A stretch of DNA of 64,000 nt from assembly GCA_963711215.1 (NCBI GenBank), contig CAVQDH010000005.1, forward strand, positions 372,001 to 436,000, written 5' to 3'. The notes under the pieces are model-generated. The model was not told the origin of the DNA. It saw only the letters and a program-made list of their open reading frames with translations, and ran no database searches. Below, one piece after another: positions 7,891 through 16,666 of the stretch (positions within the stretch are counted from its first letter, which is position 1; each line of letters starts with the position of its first letter). This stretch comes from WHUA01 sp963711215 (GTDB taxonomy: Bacteria > Pseudomonadota > Alphaproteobacteria > UBA8366). Position numbers and translations under genes: made by a program.

Positions 7891-9213
7891 ATGCATCCGT
7901 TCGCCCTGATCAAGAGCTTCCTGCCGAAGACCCTGTTCGGGCGGGCGCTCATGATTCTGGTGACGCCGCTCGTGGTGCTCCAGATCATTTCCGCGCATAT
8001 CTTCATCGACCGCCATTGGGAAACCGTGACGCGCCGTCTCACCGCTGCGATCGCCGGCGAGATCGGCTTCGTCATCGATGAGCTGATCCATGAGCAAAGC
8101 CCGCAAGCGCGATCACGCATCTTCGAGAAGGCCAAGCAGCACTTTCAGCTGCGCATGACCTTCACGCCGAACGTGACGCTGCCGGACACCCAGCAGGAAT
8201 ATACCGGGATCCTGGACCGCAAGCTGGCGACCGATATGCGCGAGCGCGTCAGCCGGCCGTTCCTGATCGATACGACCGTCTTCAAGGAACGCGTCATCAT
8301 CGACGTGCAGCTGCCCGATGGCGTCCTGTCGGTCATCGTTCCCGGCGACCGGCTGTTCAGCTCCACGACGTACATCTTCATCTTCTGGATGGTCGGCACC
8401 TCGGTGATCCTGCTCACCATCGCGATCATATTCCTGCGCAACCAGATCAGGCCGATACGCCGCCTTGCCGCCGCCGTGGACCGGTTCGGCAAAGGTCAAT
8501 CCCTCGGGGAGGAGTTCCAGGTGTCCGGCGCCGCGGAAGTGCGCCAGGCCGGCGCCGCATTCAACAGCATGCGCGAGCGCATCAGCCGGCAGATCCGCCA
8601 GCGCACCGACATGCTGTCCGGCGTAAGCCACGATCTGCGGACACCGCTCACGCGGATGCGGCTGCAGCTCGAGATGCTCACCGACGAGGCCGCGGTCGAA
8701 GAGCTCAAAGCCGACGTTCTGGAAATGGAAAAGATGATCAACGGCTATCTGACCTTTGCGCGGGGCGAAGGCGACGAGCCGATGGCGGTCACCGACCTGA
8801 ACAGCTTGATCGAAGGGTCCGTTGCCGGCTGGCAACGCAACGGGACCAAGATCGACTGCCATATCGAAGGCCAGATCGAGCTGCCGGTGAAGGCGGACGC
8901 GCTCCGGCGCTGCCTCGACAACCTGATTTCGAACGCCGCGCGCTACGGCAACAATGTTTGGATCAGCGCCGGCAAGCGGAACGAATCGGTCGAGATCACC
9001 GTCGACGACGACGGCCCGGGCATTCCCGAAGGCCAGCGGCAGGACGTGTTTCGTCCCTTCAAGCGACTGGACGAATCACGCAACCCGGAAACCGGCGGCA
9101 CGGGACTGGGCCTTGCCATCGCGCGCGATATCGCGCGCGGACATGGCGGCGATATCGTGCTTCAGGAGTCGCCGCATGGCGGCCTTCGCGCCCGCATCAA
9201 TTTGCCCATCTAG
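7891..9213 (+). CDS. Sensor histidine kinase, EnvZ-like
   Basis: A 440-residue membrane kinase with one transmembrane helix at about residues 15-38, a periplasmic sensor region (39-158), a second helix at about 160-183 and a HAMP linker. The H-box SGVSHDLRTPLTRMRL places the phosphorylated His at 247. The ATPase domain has the N-box DNLISNAARYG, G1 DDDGPGIPEG and G2 GGTGLGLAIARDI. It is transcribed directly after the OmpR-type regulator, its likely partner. The overall design matches EnvZ-type kinases; the stimulus cannot be inferred. Confidence 0.94.
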   Translation: MHPFALIKSFLPKTLFGRALMILVTPLVVLQIISAHIFIDRHWETVTRRLTAAIAGEIGFVIDELIHEQSPQARSRIFEKAKQHFQLRMTFTPNVTLPDTQQEYTGILDRKLATDMRERVSRPFLIDTTVFKERVIIDVQLPDGVLSVIVPGDRLFSSTTYIFIFWMVGTSVILLTIAIIFLRNQIRPIRRLAAAVDRFGKGQSLGEEFQVSGAAEVRQAGAAFNSMRERISRQIRQRTDMLSGVSHDLRTPLTRMRLQLEMLTDEAAVEELKADVLEMEKMINGYLTFARGEGDEPMAVTDLNSLIEGSVAGWQRNGTKIDCHIEGQIELPVKADALRRCLDNLISNAARYGNNVWISAGKRNESVEITVDDDGPGIPEGQRQDVFRPFKRLDESRNPETGGTGLGLAIARDIARGHGGDIVLQESPHGGLRARINLPI

Positions 9214-9269
9214 GCTGTCGCCGGTACGCCGTTACCAGCTTTCGAATACGGCGATTTCTTGCGCCGCGT

Positions 9270-9291
9270 GCGCACGGTCACTGCCGTGCGC
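9270..9291 (+). terminator. Hairpin downstream of the histidine kinase gene
   Basis: A perfect 8-bp stem, GCGCACGG / CCGTGCGC, with a 6-nt loop lies 57 nt after the kinase stop. There is no clear T-run after it, so it may act as an RNA 3'-end structure or a weak terminator. Confidence 0.35.
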
Positions 9292-9392
9292 GGCCTCGGC
9301 CTTTAGTACTAGTCCCTGCTGATGATGGAACCCGCGAGCGGGTCAGGTAGTTTGATTACGTAATAGATCGCAAACCGAAGGGGCTTGCAGTC

Positions 9393-9533
9393 ATGTCGAT
9401 GCGGACACTCGATAGGCCGAAGGCGCCTGGCAAGTGGCACGTCGGCCAATCCACGGAACTGGTTAACGGCACGATCGGCATCGTCCTCGTCTTCGGTCTC
9501 GTCGTCCTCTTCCTGATGGCGATGACGCACTGA
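9393..9533 (+). CDS. Small single-pass membrane protein (46 residues)
   Basis: A short open frame reads MSMRTLDRPKAPGKWHVGQS, then a polar segment, then a long hydrophobic run (GIVLVFGLVVLFLMAM) that ends two residues before the stop. The layout, a basic cytoplasmic N-terminus with a C-terminal transmembrane helix, fits a tail-anchored bitopic micropeptide. GAAGGGG lies about 9 nt before the ATG. It stands alone between the kinase and a convergent gene. The family is not recognised and function is unknown; it could be a modulator of the adjacent two-component sensor, but only position suggests this. Confidence 0.5.
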   Translation: MSMRTLDRPKAPGKWHVGQSTELVNGTIGIVLVFGLVVLFLMAMTH

Positions 9534-9552
9534 GGCGGCCGCCGCCTTTTCC

Positions 9553-9888
9553 TCAGAACAGCCGCCCACCCTTGGGGACGGCCCGGTCCGGCGCGATGAG
9601 GACGACTTCGCCATCGGGATCGGGAAATCCCAGCACCAAGATCTCCGACATGAACTTGCCGATCTGCCTCGGCGGAAAATTGACCACGGCCGCCACCTGG
9701 CGGCCCGGCAGCTCTTCCGGCGTGTAATAGCGCGTGATTTGCGCCGAGGTTTTTTTCTCGCCCAGCTCGGGACCGAAATCGACCCAAAGCTTGATTGCCG
9801 GCTTGCGCGCCTCGGGAAACGGCTCCGCGCGCGTGACCGTGCCGACGCGAATGTCGACCTTGAGAAAATCGTCGTAGGCTATCGTCAT
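9553..9888 (-). CDS. csaA: CsaA-like tRNA-binding protein
   Basis: A 111-residue stand-alone EMAPII/OB-fold tRNA-binding domain, the usual length for CsaA. It shows FLKVDIRVGTVTRAEPFPEA, later VNFPPRQIGKFMSE and the conserved C-terminus RAVPKGGRLF. CsaA is reported to bind tRNA and to have export-related chaperone activity. The start was set at MTIAYDDF; the frame is open further upstream but that part is a shadow of the TetR gene, which ends 26 nt away on the same strand. Confidence 0.9.
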   Translation of the reverse strand: MTIAYDDFLKVDIRVGTVTRAEPFPEARKPAIKLWVDFGPELGEKKTSAQITRYYTPEELPGRQVAAVVNFPPRQIGKFMSEILVLGFPDPDGEVVLIAPDRAVPKGGRLF

Positions 9889-9914
9889 CGTTTTTTTGCC
9901 TTGGATTCGGTGAA

Positions 9915-10529
9915 TCAGGAGCCGCCGGGTGCGGCGCCCGGCCGGCGCCCGGAGAATGGGCCCGAGAGAAGCCGCGCGGCCGGCTCGATCCGGCGAAGAT
10001 AGCCATCCAGGGCAGCCATCGTCCGCGCGTGATCGGGACTGTCGTCCCGCGCCCAGGCGTAAAGCGTCGCGAGCCAGATCCCCGCCAGCCCTTTGCACCG
10101 CAGCCACCCGACGGGGCCAGCCGCGGACACGCCCGCCTGATCGAGAATCGGCGCCATGAGCCGCAGCACTTCCGGCGACGCGACGACAGCGCCCAAGGGG
10201 TCGGCCGGCAAGTCCTGAAGGATGCGCACGACGGCGGCCTTTTCTTCCGACAGGATGTCGATCCGCTGCATCAGCAGCTCGAACAACCGGTCACGAATCG
10301 TGTCCTCCGCCTCGAATGGGGCCGGCTGCGCGGCAGCCCGGCGCTCGACCTCCTTCGCGTAAGCAACAAGAACCGAGGTCTTGCACGGGAAATTCCGCCG
10401 CGCGGTTTCGGCAGGAACACCGGCGGCCTCCGCGATGTCTCGCATGGCGAGCCTGCCCCAGCCCCGCTCCGCAGCGAGGCGCAAGGCAGCGGCGACAATG
10501 TCCCAAGGATCGAAGCTTGTCTCGGTCAT
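9915..10529 (-). CDS. TetR family transcriptional regulator
   Basis: A 204-residue protein with an N-terminal TetR helix-turn-helix at about residues 10-55 (AALRLAAERGWGRLAMRDIA, then AAGVPAETARRNFP, ending KTSVLVAYA). The C-terminal ligand-binding half is helical, Ala/Leu/Arg-rich and not assignable to a ligand. It lies upstream of csaA on the same strand and downstream of proC with a 66-nt gap. Targets are unknown. Confidence 0.83.
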   Translation of the reverse strand: MTETSFDPWDIVAAALRLAAERGWGRLAMRDIAEAAGVPAETARRNFPCKTSVLVAYAKEVERRAAAQPAPFEAEDTIRDRLFELLMQRIDILSEEKAAVVRILQDLPADPLGAVVASPEVLRLMAPILDQAGVSAAGPVGWLRCKGLAGIWLATLYAWARDDSPDHARTMAALDGYLRRIEPAARLLSGPFSGRRPGAAPGGS

Positions 10530-10595
10530 GACCTGCCGATCATATCCGCCGCGGCGCGGATGCGGGAGTCTCCCGCTTCCGCCCCGATCGGGCGC

Positions 10596-11417
10596 TCAGC
10601 CCGCCAGCTCTCGGCTGCGCCGCGTCGCGGCGGCGATCGCCCGTTCCATGAGATCGCCCACGCCCCCTTTGGCCATCAGCACCTGCAGCGCGGCGAAGGT
10701 CGTGCCGCCCGGGCTGGTCACGTTCGCGCGCAACGTCGCGGGCGGCTCCGCGCTTTGCAAGGCAAGCTGCCCCGCGCCCGCGACCGTGACGAGCGCCAGC
10801 CGCGAGGCCAGGTCACGCGGCAGGCCGGCCGCCACGCCGGCATCCGCCATCGCCTCGATCAGAAGAAACACATAGGCCGGGCCGCTGCCCGACAGCGCCG
10901 TGACCGGGTCGAGCAGGGTCTCGTCGTCGACGATCACCGCCTCGCCGACGGCTTGCAGCAGCGCCTTCGCGAGCGCGGCCTGTGCCGCCGTCGCCCGTCC
11001 ATTGGGACAGGCGACCGTGATACCCTGCCCGATGGCCGCCGGCGTGTTGGGCATCGCCCGTACGATCGCAGCGTCGCCGCCGAGCCGTTCCTCGAAGAAG
11101 CGGATCGGCGTGCCGGCGGCGATCGACAGGAAAAGCGTGCCCGCCTTGGCGAAGCGGCGATAGTGCGGCGCGACCTCCGGCATCTGTTGCGGCTTCACGG
11201 CGAAGACCACCACCTCGGGATCGAGCCCGGCCGGCAGATCCGCCGCGCCCGCAACCACATGGGTCCCGGCCGCCTTTGCGATGCCGGACAATCCCATGGG
11301 CTCGACGACATAGACGCCGGCTGCCGCAATGCCGCTCTCCCGCCAGCCCGAAAGCATGGCAGACCCCATCTTGCCGCATCCCACCAAGAGGAGCGGCCGG
11401 CCCAAAACACCACTCAT
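10596..11417 (-). CDS. proC: Pyrroline-5-carboxylate reductase
   Basis: This enzyme catalyses the last step of proline synthesis, reducing 1-pyrroline-5-carboxylate with NAD(P)H. The 273-residue product has the N-terminal Rossmann motif LLVGCGKMGSAMLSGW, the MPNTPAAIGQG motif and the C-terminal dimer domain signature TALSGSGPAYVFLLIEAM followed by VTSPGGTT. The length is typical. It follows ybjN on the minus strand with a 15-nt gap; proC beside ybjN and ubiK is a common alphaproteobacterial order. Confidence 0.96.
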   Translation of the reverse strand: MSGVLGRPLLLVGCGKMGSAMLSGWRESGIAAAGVYVVEPMGLSGIAKAAGTHVVAGAADLPAGLDPEVVVFAVKPQQMPEVAPHYRRFAKAGTLFLSIAAGTPIRFFEERLGGDAAIVRAMPNTPAAIGQGITVACPNGRATAAQAALAKALLQAVGEAVIVDDETLLDPVTALSGSGPAYVFLLIEAMADAGVAAGLPRDLASRLALVTVAGAGQLALQSAEPPATLRANVTSPGGTTFAALQVLMAKGGVGDLMERAIAAATRRSRELAG

Positions 11418-11432
11418 CAGAAAATCTCCCGG

Positions 11433-11936
11433 TCAGGCCTCTCCGACCGTGTCCATCATAGCCGATGCAATCGCATCCCCGGGAGTATGCCCCGCCCATA
11501 TAACGAATTGAAGGGCAGGATAGAACCGCTCGCACTCGGCGAGCGCGATATCCACCATATCCTCGAGCAGCTCGGGCGGCAGCGTCTGCCAGCCGCGCGT
11601 CAGGATGGTATGCCGGTACATCGGCAGGCGTTCCTCCGAACTGACGTCGAAATGGCCGAGCCAGAGGCGCTCGTTCGCGAGACAGATCAGCTCCGTCACC
11701 GCCGACCGCTTGTCTTCAGCGATGCGAGTGTCGAACATGCAGGTGAAATACAGCGCGTTCAGGTCTTCCCGCCAGATGAAGAACATCCGGTAGTCGCACC
11801 AACGGCCCGTCGTCTCCACAACCATCTCGTGATCGCTCGAACGGTCGAAAGCCCATTCGTTGGCAACGACTAATTCTTCAAGCAGATCAATCGGATTGTT
11901 GGATTCAACGGCAAGGTCAGCAGAAAGAAACCTCAT
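11433..11936 (-). CDS. YbjN domain-containing protein
   Basis: A 167-residue protein of the YbjN / type III secretion chaperone-like fold. The start at MRFLSADLAVESNNPIDLLE is preferred over an in-frame upstream extension because it matches the usual N-terminus. It is rich in acidic and aromatic residues (WCDYRMFFIWREDLNALYF) with no signal peptide or membrane segment, so it is cytoplasmic. YbjN proteins are linked to stress tolerance but have no defined biochemistry. It is upstream of proC in the same direction. Confidence 0.85.
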   Translation of the reverse strand: MRFLSADLAVESNNPIDLLEELVVANEWAFDRSSDHEMVVETTGRWCDYRMFFIWREDLNALYFTCMFDTRIAEDKRSAVTELICLANERLWLGHFDVSSEERLPMYRHTILTRGWQTLPPELLEDMVDIALAECERFYPALQFVIWAGHTPGDAIASAMMDTVGEA

Positions 11937-12220
11937 GCGTGCGACCTCCCAGCTTCGGTAACGGCATTTCGCAATGCCGACACCTTTGCCCCTACACCCC
12001 AATCCCTTCGGCGCATCATCGAACACCCTCGCCGACGGTACATATTGTGGTTACCACCCCGGCACTACCACTAAACCTAGACTGCCAGAAGAGAGTCCAC
12101 CGGTGCAAGGGAAGATTTGGCCCGCCGGGGAAAATTCCCGACCCGGTGCCCGACCGCCACAAACGACCGCTTTCACGGCATTCGTAGGCAGTCCATTCGC
12201 GATGGCGGGCGATGAACGGA

Positions 12221-12538
12221 TCAGCTTTCGCCGCCGCTCGCTTTCGTCGCCGGATGGGCCGGCTTGGATTTCGCGCGGCGCGGCTTCTGCTCGTCGGCCA
12301 GCGCAGCCTCGAGCGCCGCGACGCGGCGTTCCAGCGCTTCCTGTTCTAGCCGCGCTTTCTCCGCCATCGCCTTGACCGCCTCGAACTCTTCCCGCGGGAC
12401 ATGATCCATGTCGGCAAGCAACCGTTCGAGCCGCTGTTTCACCAGATCCTCGATCTCGCTGCGGAGTCCGGCCAAAGCACCGAATGCGCCCCCGGCGACG
12501 CGCGCCAGATCGTCCAGCAAGCGGTTTTCAGTCTGCAT
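12221..12538 (-). CDS. ubiK: Accessory factor UbiK family protein
   Basis: A 105-residue, largely coiled-coil protein (BMFP/YqiC family) that promotes ubiquinone biosynthesis. It starts MQTENRLLDDLARVAGGAFG, contains LRSEIEDLVKQRLERLL, and a long heptad-like helix with the conserved pair REEFEAVKAMAEKARLE. The C-terminal tail is Lys/Pro-rich and disordered. An upstream in-frame ATG was rejected because the family begins at this Met. It is divergent from hldD/lgt. The 284-nt gap towards ybjN shows no gene, only presumed promoter DNA. Confidence 0.88.
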   Translation of the reverse strand: MQTENRLLDDLARVAGGAFGALAGLRSEIEDLVKQRLERLLADMDHVPREEFEAVKAMAEKARLEQEALERRVAALEAALADEQKPRRAKSKPAHPATKASGGES

Positions 12539-12647
12539 TCGGCCCTCCATGCAATGGCGTCCCGGAAACGGGGACGGCGCGGCGATCATGATACCGCCCT
12601 ATTTCATATAGAGGCCGGGCGATCGGCGGACAAGCCGAGAGCCGACC

Positions 12648-12677
12648 TTGCTAGGCCGGCAAGGCCTCGCCTATAAC
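12648..12677 (+). promoter_or_regulatory. Sigma-70-like promoter for hldD
   Basis: TTGCTA (12648-12653), an 18-nt spacer and TATAAC (12672-12677) precede the ATG at 12711, which leaves a leader of about 27 nt. The 173-nt gap from ubiK is divergent, so this promoter probably drives the hldD-lgt-midA-pgeF series. Confidence 0.5.
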
Positions 12678-12710
12678 GGGGCGGCTTCAAGACAGCGGGT
12701 AACGCGCTTC

Positions 12711-13694
12711 ATGATTGTCGTCACCGGCGGTGCCGGATTCATCGGGTCAAACCTCGTCGCGGCGCTTGCCGAAAGAGGGGAGAAGCGCATCGTCGTCAGC
12801 GACATCCTCGACCACCCGGCAAAGAAAGCGAATCTCGAAAAGCACCCGGCGGCCGACCTCGTCGCGCCGGACCATTTGATCGGCTGGCTCGAGAAAAACG
12901 GCAAGGATATCGATGCCGTCTTTCACATGGGCGCGACCTCCGCGACCACCGTCACCGACATGGAGCATCTGCTCGACAACAATGTGGGCCGGTCGGTCGA
13001 TCTGTGGCGGTGGTGCAGCAAGAACCGGCGGCGCCTGATCTATGCTTCGTCCGCCGCGACCTATGGTGACGGCGGCGAAGGCTTCGACGACAACAACGAG
13101 CCCACCGAGCTGGCCCGGCTCACCCCACTGAACCCGTATGGCCTGTCGAAGCAGATCTTCGACATGACGGCGGTCCTCCTGGCACGAGGCGGGTTCAAGC
13201 CGGCGCAATGGGCTGGCCTCAAATTTTTCAACGTCTATGGCCCGAACGAGCAGCACAAGGCGGACCAGCGAAGCGTCGCCGTGCAGCTTTACGAACAGAT
13301 CGGCGCCGGTGGAAGCGCGCGCCTTTTCCGATCGCACCATCCCGACTACAGCGACGGCGGCCAGTTGCGGGACTTCATCTGGGTCGGCGACTGCGTCGAC
13401 GTGATGCTGTGGCTTTATGACACGCCGTCGGTGAACGGTATCTTCAACTGCGGCACCGGCAAGGCGCGGAGCTTCCTCGACCTCGCCAAAGCCTGCTTCG
13501 CGGCAATGGACCGCGAGCCCCGGATCGAATACATCGACACGCCGGAAGCCATTCGCGCCAAATATCAATATTTCACGGAAGCCCGCATGAGCCGATTACG
13601 CGAGGCGGGCTATGACCGCCCTTTCACGCCGCTCGAGACCGGGGTCGCGCGCTACATCCGGGATTTCCTCGCCACCAACGATCCGCGGCGCTGA
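12711..13694 (+). CDS. hldD: ADP-L-glycero-D-manno-heptose 6-epimerase
   Basis: An extended SDR that epimerises ADP-D-heptose to the L-form for lipopolysaccharide inner core. The 327-residue product opens MIVVTGGAGFIGSNLV (NADP-binding GxxGxxG), has the catalytic Ser in YASSAATYGDG, and YxxxK in NPYGLSKQ. FFNVYGPNEQHKADQRS is characteristic of HldD. The ATG at 12711 was chosen because the Rossmann strand starts there; the longer upstream frame is non-coding. Only 4 nt separate it from lgt. The usual hldE/gmhA partners are not in the window. Confidence 0.95.
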   Translation: MIVVTGGAGFIGSNLVAALAERGEKRIVVSDILDHPAKKANLEKHPAADLVAPDHLIGWLEKNGKDIDAVFHMGATSATTVTDMEHLLDNNVGRSVDLWRWCSKNRRRLIYASSAATYGDGGEGFDDNNEPTELARLTPLNPYGLSKQIFDMTAVLLARGGFKPAQWAGLKFFNVYGPNEQHKADQRSVAVQLYEQIGAGGSARLFRSHHPDYSDGGQLRDFIWVGDCVDVMLWLYDTPSVNGIFNCGTGKARSFLDLAKACFAAMDREPRIEYIDTPEAIRAKYQYFTEARMSRLREAGYDRPFTPLETGVARYIRDFLATNDPRR

Positions 13695-13698
13695 CGCG

Positions 13699-14515
13699 AT
13701 GGGTCCTTTTCAATTTCCCGACATCGACCCGGTCGCGATTCACCTCGGCCCGATCGCCATCCGCTGGTACGCACTCGCCTATATCGCCGGGCTGATCGGC
13801 GGCTGGCAGTACTGTCTTCGCCTGGCGCAGCGCCCACCGAACATCGTCACCCCTCGGCACATCGACGATTTCATGGTGTGGGCGACCGTGGGGGTCGTGC
13901 TGGGCGGCCGCGTCGGTTTTGTCCTTTTCTACCAGCTCTCCCACTATCTCGCCCATCCGGTCGAGATCTTCCAGGTCTGGAAGGGCGGCATGTCGTTCCA
14001 CGGCGGCTTGCTGGGCGTGATAATCGCCATGATCATCTTCGGCCGCCGCATCGGCACCGGTTTCTTCCCGCTCGCCGACATCATCGCGGCGGCGACGCCG
14101 ATTGGCCTGTTCTTCGGCCGGATCGCCAATTTCATCAATGGCGAGCTATGGGGCAGGCCGACCGACGTGCCGTGGGCGGTTATCTTTCCGCGCGCCGGCC
14201 CGCTGCCGCGGCATCCGAGCCAGCTCTATGAATTCAGGGCTCGAAGGACTAACGCTGTTCACCATCCTGGCGCTGCTCGTCTTCCGGTTCGACAGCCTGC
14301 GCCGGCCCGGGCTGACGTCCGGCACCTTCCTCGTCGGATACGGCCTGTCGCGCATCATCGGCGAAACCTTCCGCGAGCCGGACAGCTATATCGGCTACCT
14401 GCCCTTCGGCACGACGCTGGGGCAATGGCTGTCGACGCCGATGGTGCTCTTTGGCATCTATCTGATTTGGAGAGCGCTCTCCCGGCCGCCCGCGAGCGCT
14501 GTCCCGGCAAAGTGA
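13699..14515 (+). CDS. lgt: Prolipoprotein diacylglyceryl transferase (frameshift at 14233-14234)
   Basis: Lgt transfers diacylglycerol from phosphatidylglycerol to the lipobox Cys of prolipoproteins at the inner membrane. The product is strongly hydrophobic, with KGGMSFHGGLLGVI, FFGRIANFINGELWGRPTD (containing the essential Arg and NGE motif) and HPSQLYE. The frame breaks right after SQLYE; dropping one T from GAATTC gives SQLYESGLEGLTLF and a normal protein of 271 residues ending in SAVPAK. The corrected sequence contains GAATC. The GTGA overlap with midA implies coupled translation. Confidence 0.93.
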
Positions 14516-15606
14516 GCCCGCTCGCCGAGAAGATCGCGCAGCGCATACGCCTGCAAGGACCGATGACGATTGCCGCCTTCATGGCGGATGCCCTCGGCCA
14601 TCCCCGGCACGGCTATTACATGACGGCGGACCCGCTCGGCCGCGACGGCGACTTCATCACCGCGCCGGAGATCAGCCAGATGTTCGGCGAGCTGATCGGG
14701 CTCTGGAGCGCCGAGGTTTGGCGTCTCATGGGCCAGCCCTCCCCGTTCCACCTGATCGAGCTCGGGCCCGGCCGCGGCACCCTGATGGCGGACGCCTTGC
14801 GGGCGGCGAAAGTGCTGGCAGGGTTCGACGACGCGGCCTCGGTTCATTTCATCGAGACGAGCCCGGCGTTGCGGGCGCGCCAGAAGGCCGCTCTGGCACC
14901 GCGCGACGTGTCCTGGCACGACGATTTGGGCGACGTGCCGCCAGGCCCGACGATCCTGATCGCCAATGAATTCTTCGACGCGCTGCCGATCCACCAATTC
15001 GAACGGACGGCCGCCGGCTGGCGCGAGCGGCTGATCGCTGTCGTTGACGAGCGCTTCGTGCTCGCGCCGAGCCCGCATCCGTCGCCGTCGGAGATTCTGA
15101 TACCGGAACCGCTTCGTTTCACGGCTCCCGTCGGCTCCGTCGCCGAGGTATCGCCCGCTTCCGTTTCGACCATGCGGACGATCGCCGAGCGGATCGAGCA
15201 GGATGGCGGCGCGGCCCTGCTGATCGACTATGGCCACGCGGCGCACCGCACGGGCGCGACCCTGCAGGCGGTTCGCCGGCACGAACGCCACGACTTCCTG
15301 ACCGACCCCGGCACCGCCGACCTGACGGCGCATGTGGATTTCGCCATGCTCGCCGCCATGGCGCATCCACATGCCGTCGTTTACGGCCCGGTGACGCAGG
15401 GCGATTTCCTCGGCAACCTGGGGATCGAGCTGCGGGCCCGGCAGCTGTCGAGCCGCGCGACCGAAGCGCAGCGCGGCGCGATCGAGGCGGCAAAGCGCCG
15501 CTTGATCGATCCGGCCGAAATGGGCACTTTGTTCAAGGTCCTTGCGGTCTGCGACCATGACCTTGCCGCGCCGCCGGGTTTCGAGACCGCCGCCAGCACA
15601 GGATAG
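14512..15606 (+). CDS. Class I SAM-dependent methyltransferase, MidA/NDUFAF7 family
   Basis: A 364-residue protein of the MidA family; the mitochondrial homologue NDUFAF7 dimethylates an arginine in respiratory complex I. The SAM-binding motif is IELGPGRGTLMADAL, and ILIANEFFDALPIHQF is the family's signature region. The GTG at 14512 was chosen because it overlaps the lgt stop as GTGA and yields MSPLAEKIAQRIRLQG, the normal N-terminus. The apparent long upstream frame is only read-through from the frameshifted lgt. The lgt-midA-pgeF order is conserved in Alphaproteobacteria. Confidence 0.92.
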   Translation: MSPLAEKIAQRIRLQGPMTIAAFMADALGHPRHGYYMTADPLGRDGDFITAPEISQMFGELIGLWSAEVWRLMGQPSPFHLIELGPGRGTLMADALRAAKVLAGFDDAASVHFIETSPALRARQKAALAPRDVSWHDDLGDVPPGPTILIANEFFDALPIHQFERTAAGWRERLIAVVDERFVLAPSPHPSPSEILIPEPLRFTAPVGSVAEVSPASVSTMRTIAERIEQDGGAALLIDYGHAAHRTGATLQAVRRHERHDFLTDPGTADLTAHVDFAMLAAMAHPHAVVYGPVTQGDFLGNLGIELRARQLSSRATEAQRGAIEAAKRRLIDPAEMGTLFKVLAVCDHDLAAPPGFETAASTG

Positions 15607-15608
15607 CC

Positions 15609-16394
15609 ATGGGCGATATCTCCCCCTCTCCCCTGACCGCCGAGTGCCTGCAGGGCCTTCCCCGGGTCCGCCATGGCTTCTTTACGCGGGTCGGTGGGGT
15701 CAGCGGGGGGATTTATACCTCGCTCAATGTCGGCTTCGGCTCCGATGACGACGCGGATAGCGTGCGCCGGAACCGCGCGCGCGCCCTTGCGTCGCTCGGC
15801 GGCGCCGACCGGCTCAACACCGTTTATCAGGTGCATGGCCGTGACGTCGTCGTCGTGGAAGGGGGCTGGGAGCCCGGCGCGGCCCCCCGGGCCGACGCCA
15901 TGGTGACCAGCCGGCCCGGTATTGCGCTCGGCATCCTGACGGCCGATTGCGCGCCGGTCCTGTTCGCCGACACCCAGAACCGGGTCGTCGGTGCGGCCCA
16001 TGCCGGATGGCGGGGCGCGGTGGGCGGCGTGCTTGCCGCGGCCGTCGCGGCGATGGAGCGGCTTGGCGCCGACCGCCGTTCGATCCACGCCGCGGTCGGC
16101 CCCACCATCTCCCAGTCTTCCTATGAGGTCGGGCCGGAGTTCCCCGCGCCGTTTCTCGGCGAGGATGCCGGAAACCGGCGGTTCTTCCGGCCGTCGCGGC
16201 GCGCCGGACACCACATGTTCGATCTGACCGGCTATGTCGCGAGCCGCCTCGAGGTGCTCGATCTCGCTGAAATCGCGGTGCTCGGCCGCGACACCTGCGC
16301 CAACGAGGAGCAGTTCTTCAGCTATCGCCGGGCCACGCTTCGGCACGAGCCGGACTATGGCCGCGAGCTCTCGGCCATCGTCATCGAGCCCTAG
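15609..16394 (+). CDS. pgeF: Peptidoglycan editing factor PgeF (multicopper polyphenol oxidase-like)
   Basis: A 261-residue YfiH/PgeF protein, which removes wrongly incorporated residues from peptidoglycan precursors and was earlier described as a laccase-domain or purine-nucleoside enzyme. The metal/active-site triad is visible as His76 (QVHGRDV), Cys114 (TADCAPVLF) and His131 (GAAHAGWRG). HGFFTRVGGVS marks the N-terminal core. It starts 3 nt after midA and ends the hldD-lgt-midA-pgeF run. Confidence 0.94.
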   Translation: MGDISPSPLTAECLQGLPRVRHGFFTRVGGVSGGIYTSLNVGFGSDDDADSVRRNRARALASLGGADRLNTVYQVHGRDVVVVEGGWEPGAAPRADAMVTSRPGIALGILTADCAPVLFADTQNRVVGAAHAGWRGAVGGVLAAAVAAMERLGADRRSIHAAVGPTISQSSYEVGPEFPAPFLGEDAGNRRFFRPSRRAGHHMFDLTGYVASRLEVLDLAEIAVLGRDTCANEEQFFSYRRATLRHEPDYGRELSAIVIEP

Positions 16395-16397
16395 ACC

Positions 16398-16466
16398 GTG
16401 CCCTATCTGATCCAGCTCTCGATCCTGGCGCTCCTCGCGGTCGTGGTCTCCTGCGCGCTCCTCTAA
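16398..16466 (+). CDS. Possible 22-residue hydrophobic peptide
   Basis: A GTG-initiated frame directly after pgeF reads PYLIQLSILALLAVVVSCA plus two Leu, then TAA. It is almost wholly hydrophobic and looks like a bare lipoprotein signal peptide with a VVSC box and no mature part. It could be a membrane micropeptide, the remnant of a lost lipoprotein gene, or chance. There is no good ribosome binding site apart from coupling to pgeF. Confidence 0.2.
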   Translation: MPYLIQLSILALLAVVVSCALL

Positions 16467-16531
16467 CCGGTTCGCGTCATTAACCATCGTAAATGCCCGA
16501 AAGGGGCCCGGAAAGCGGGCCGGAAAGGTCG

Positions 16532-16560
16532 TTTACAGGCCCCAAGCACCCTGATATAGA
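16532..16560 (+). promoter_or_regulatory. Sigma-70-type promoter of prs
   Basis: TTTACA (16532-16537), an exact 17-nt spacer and TATAGA (16555-16560) give one of the best promoter matches in the window. It lies about 100 nt before the prs ATG, within a 200-nt intergenic stretch that otherwise holds only GC-rich short repeats. Confidence 0.6.
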
Positions 16561-16666
16561 AAAGCCGCTTTCGCGCAAACCGGTACGGAACCAAACGTCT
16601 GCCGCCGCGCCGCCATAGCCGGCCCCGCGGGGCGCTGAGCGCGGCAGAACGGGCGGAAAGGTCGCC

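Noticed and set aside
10029..11873. 614-codon plus-strand frame opposite proC and ybjN
   Set aside because: It is the antisense shadow of proC and its neighbours, which carry clear family motifs; the translated protein is rich in Arg, His and Gly as expected from reversed GC-rich codons.
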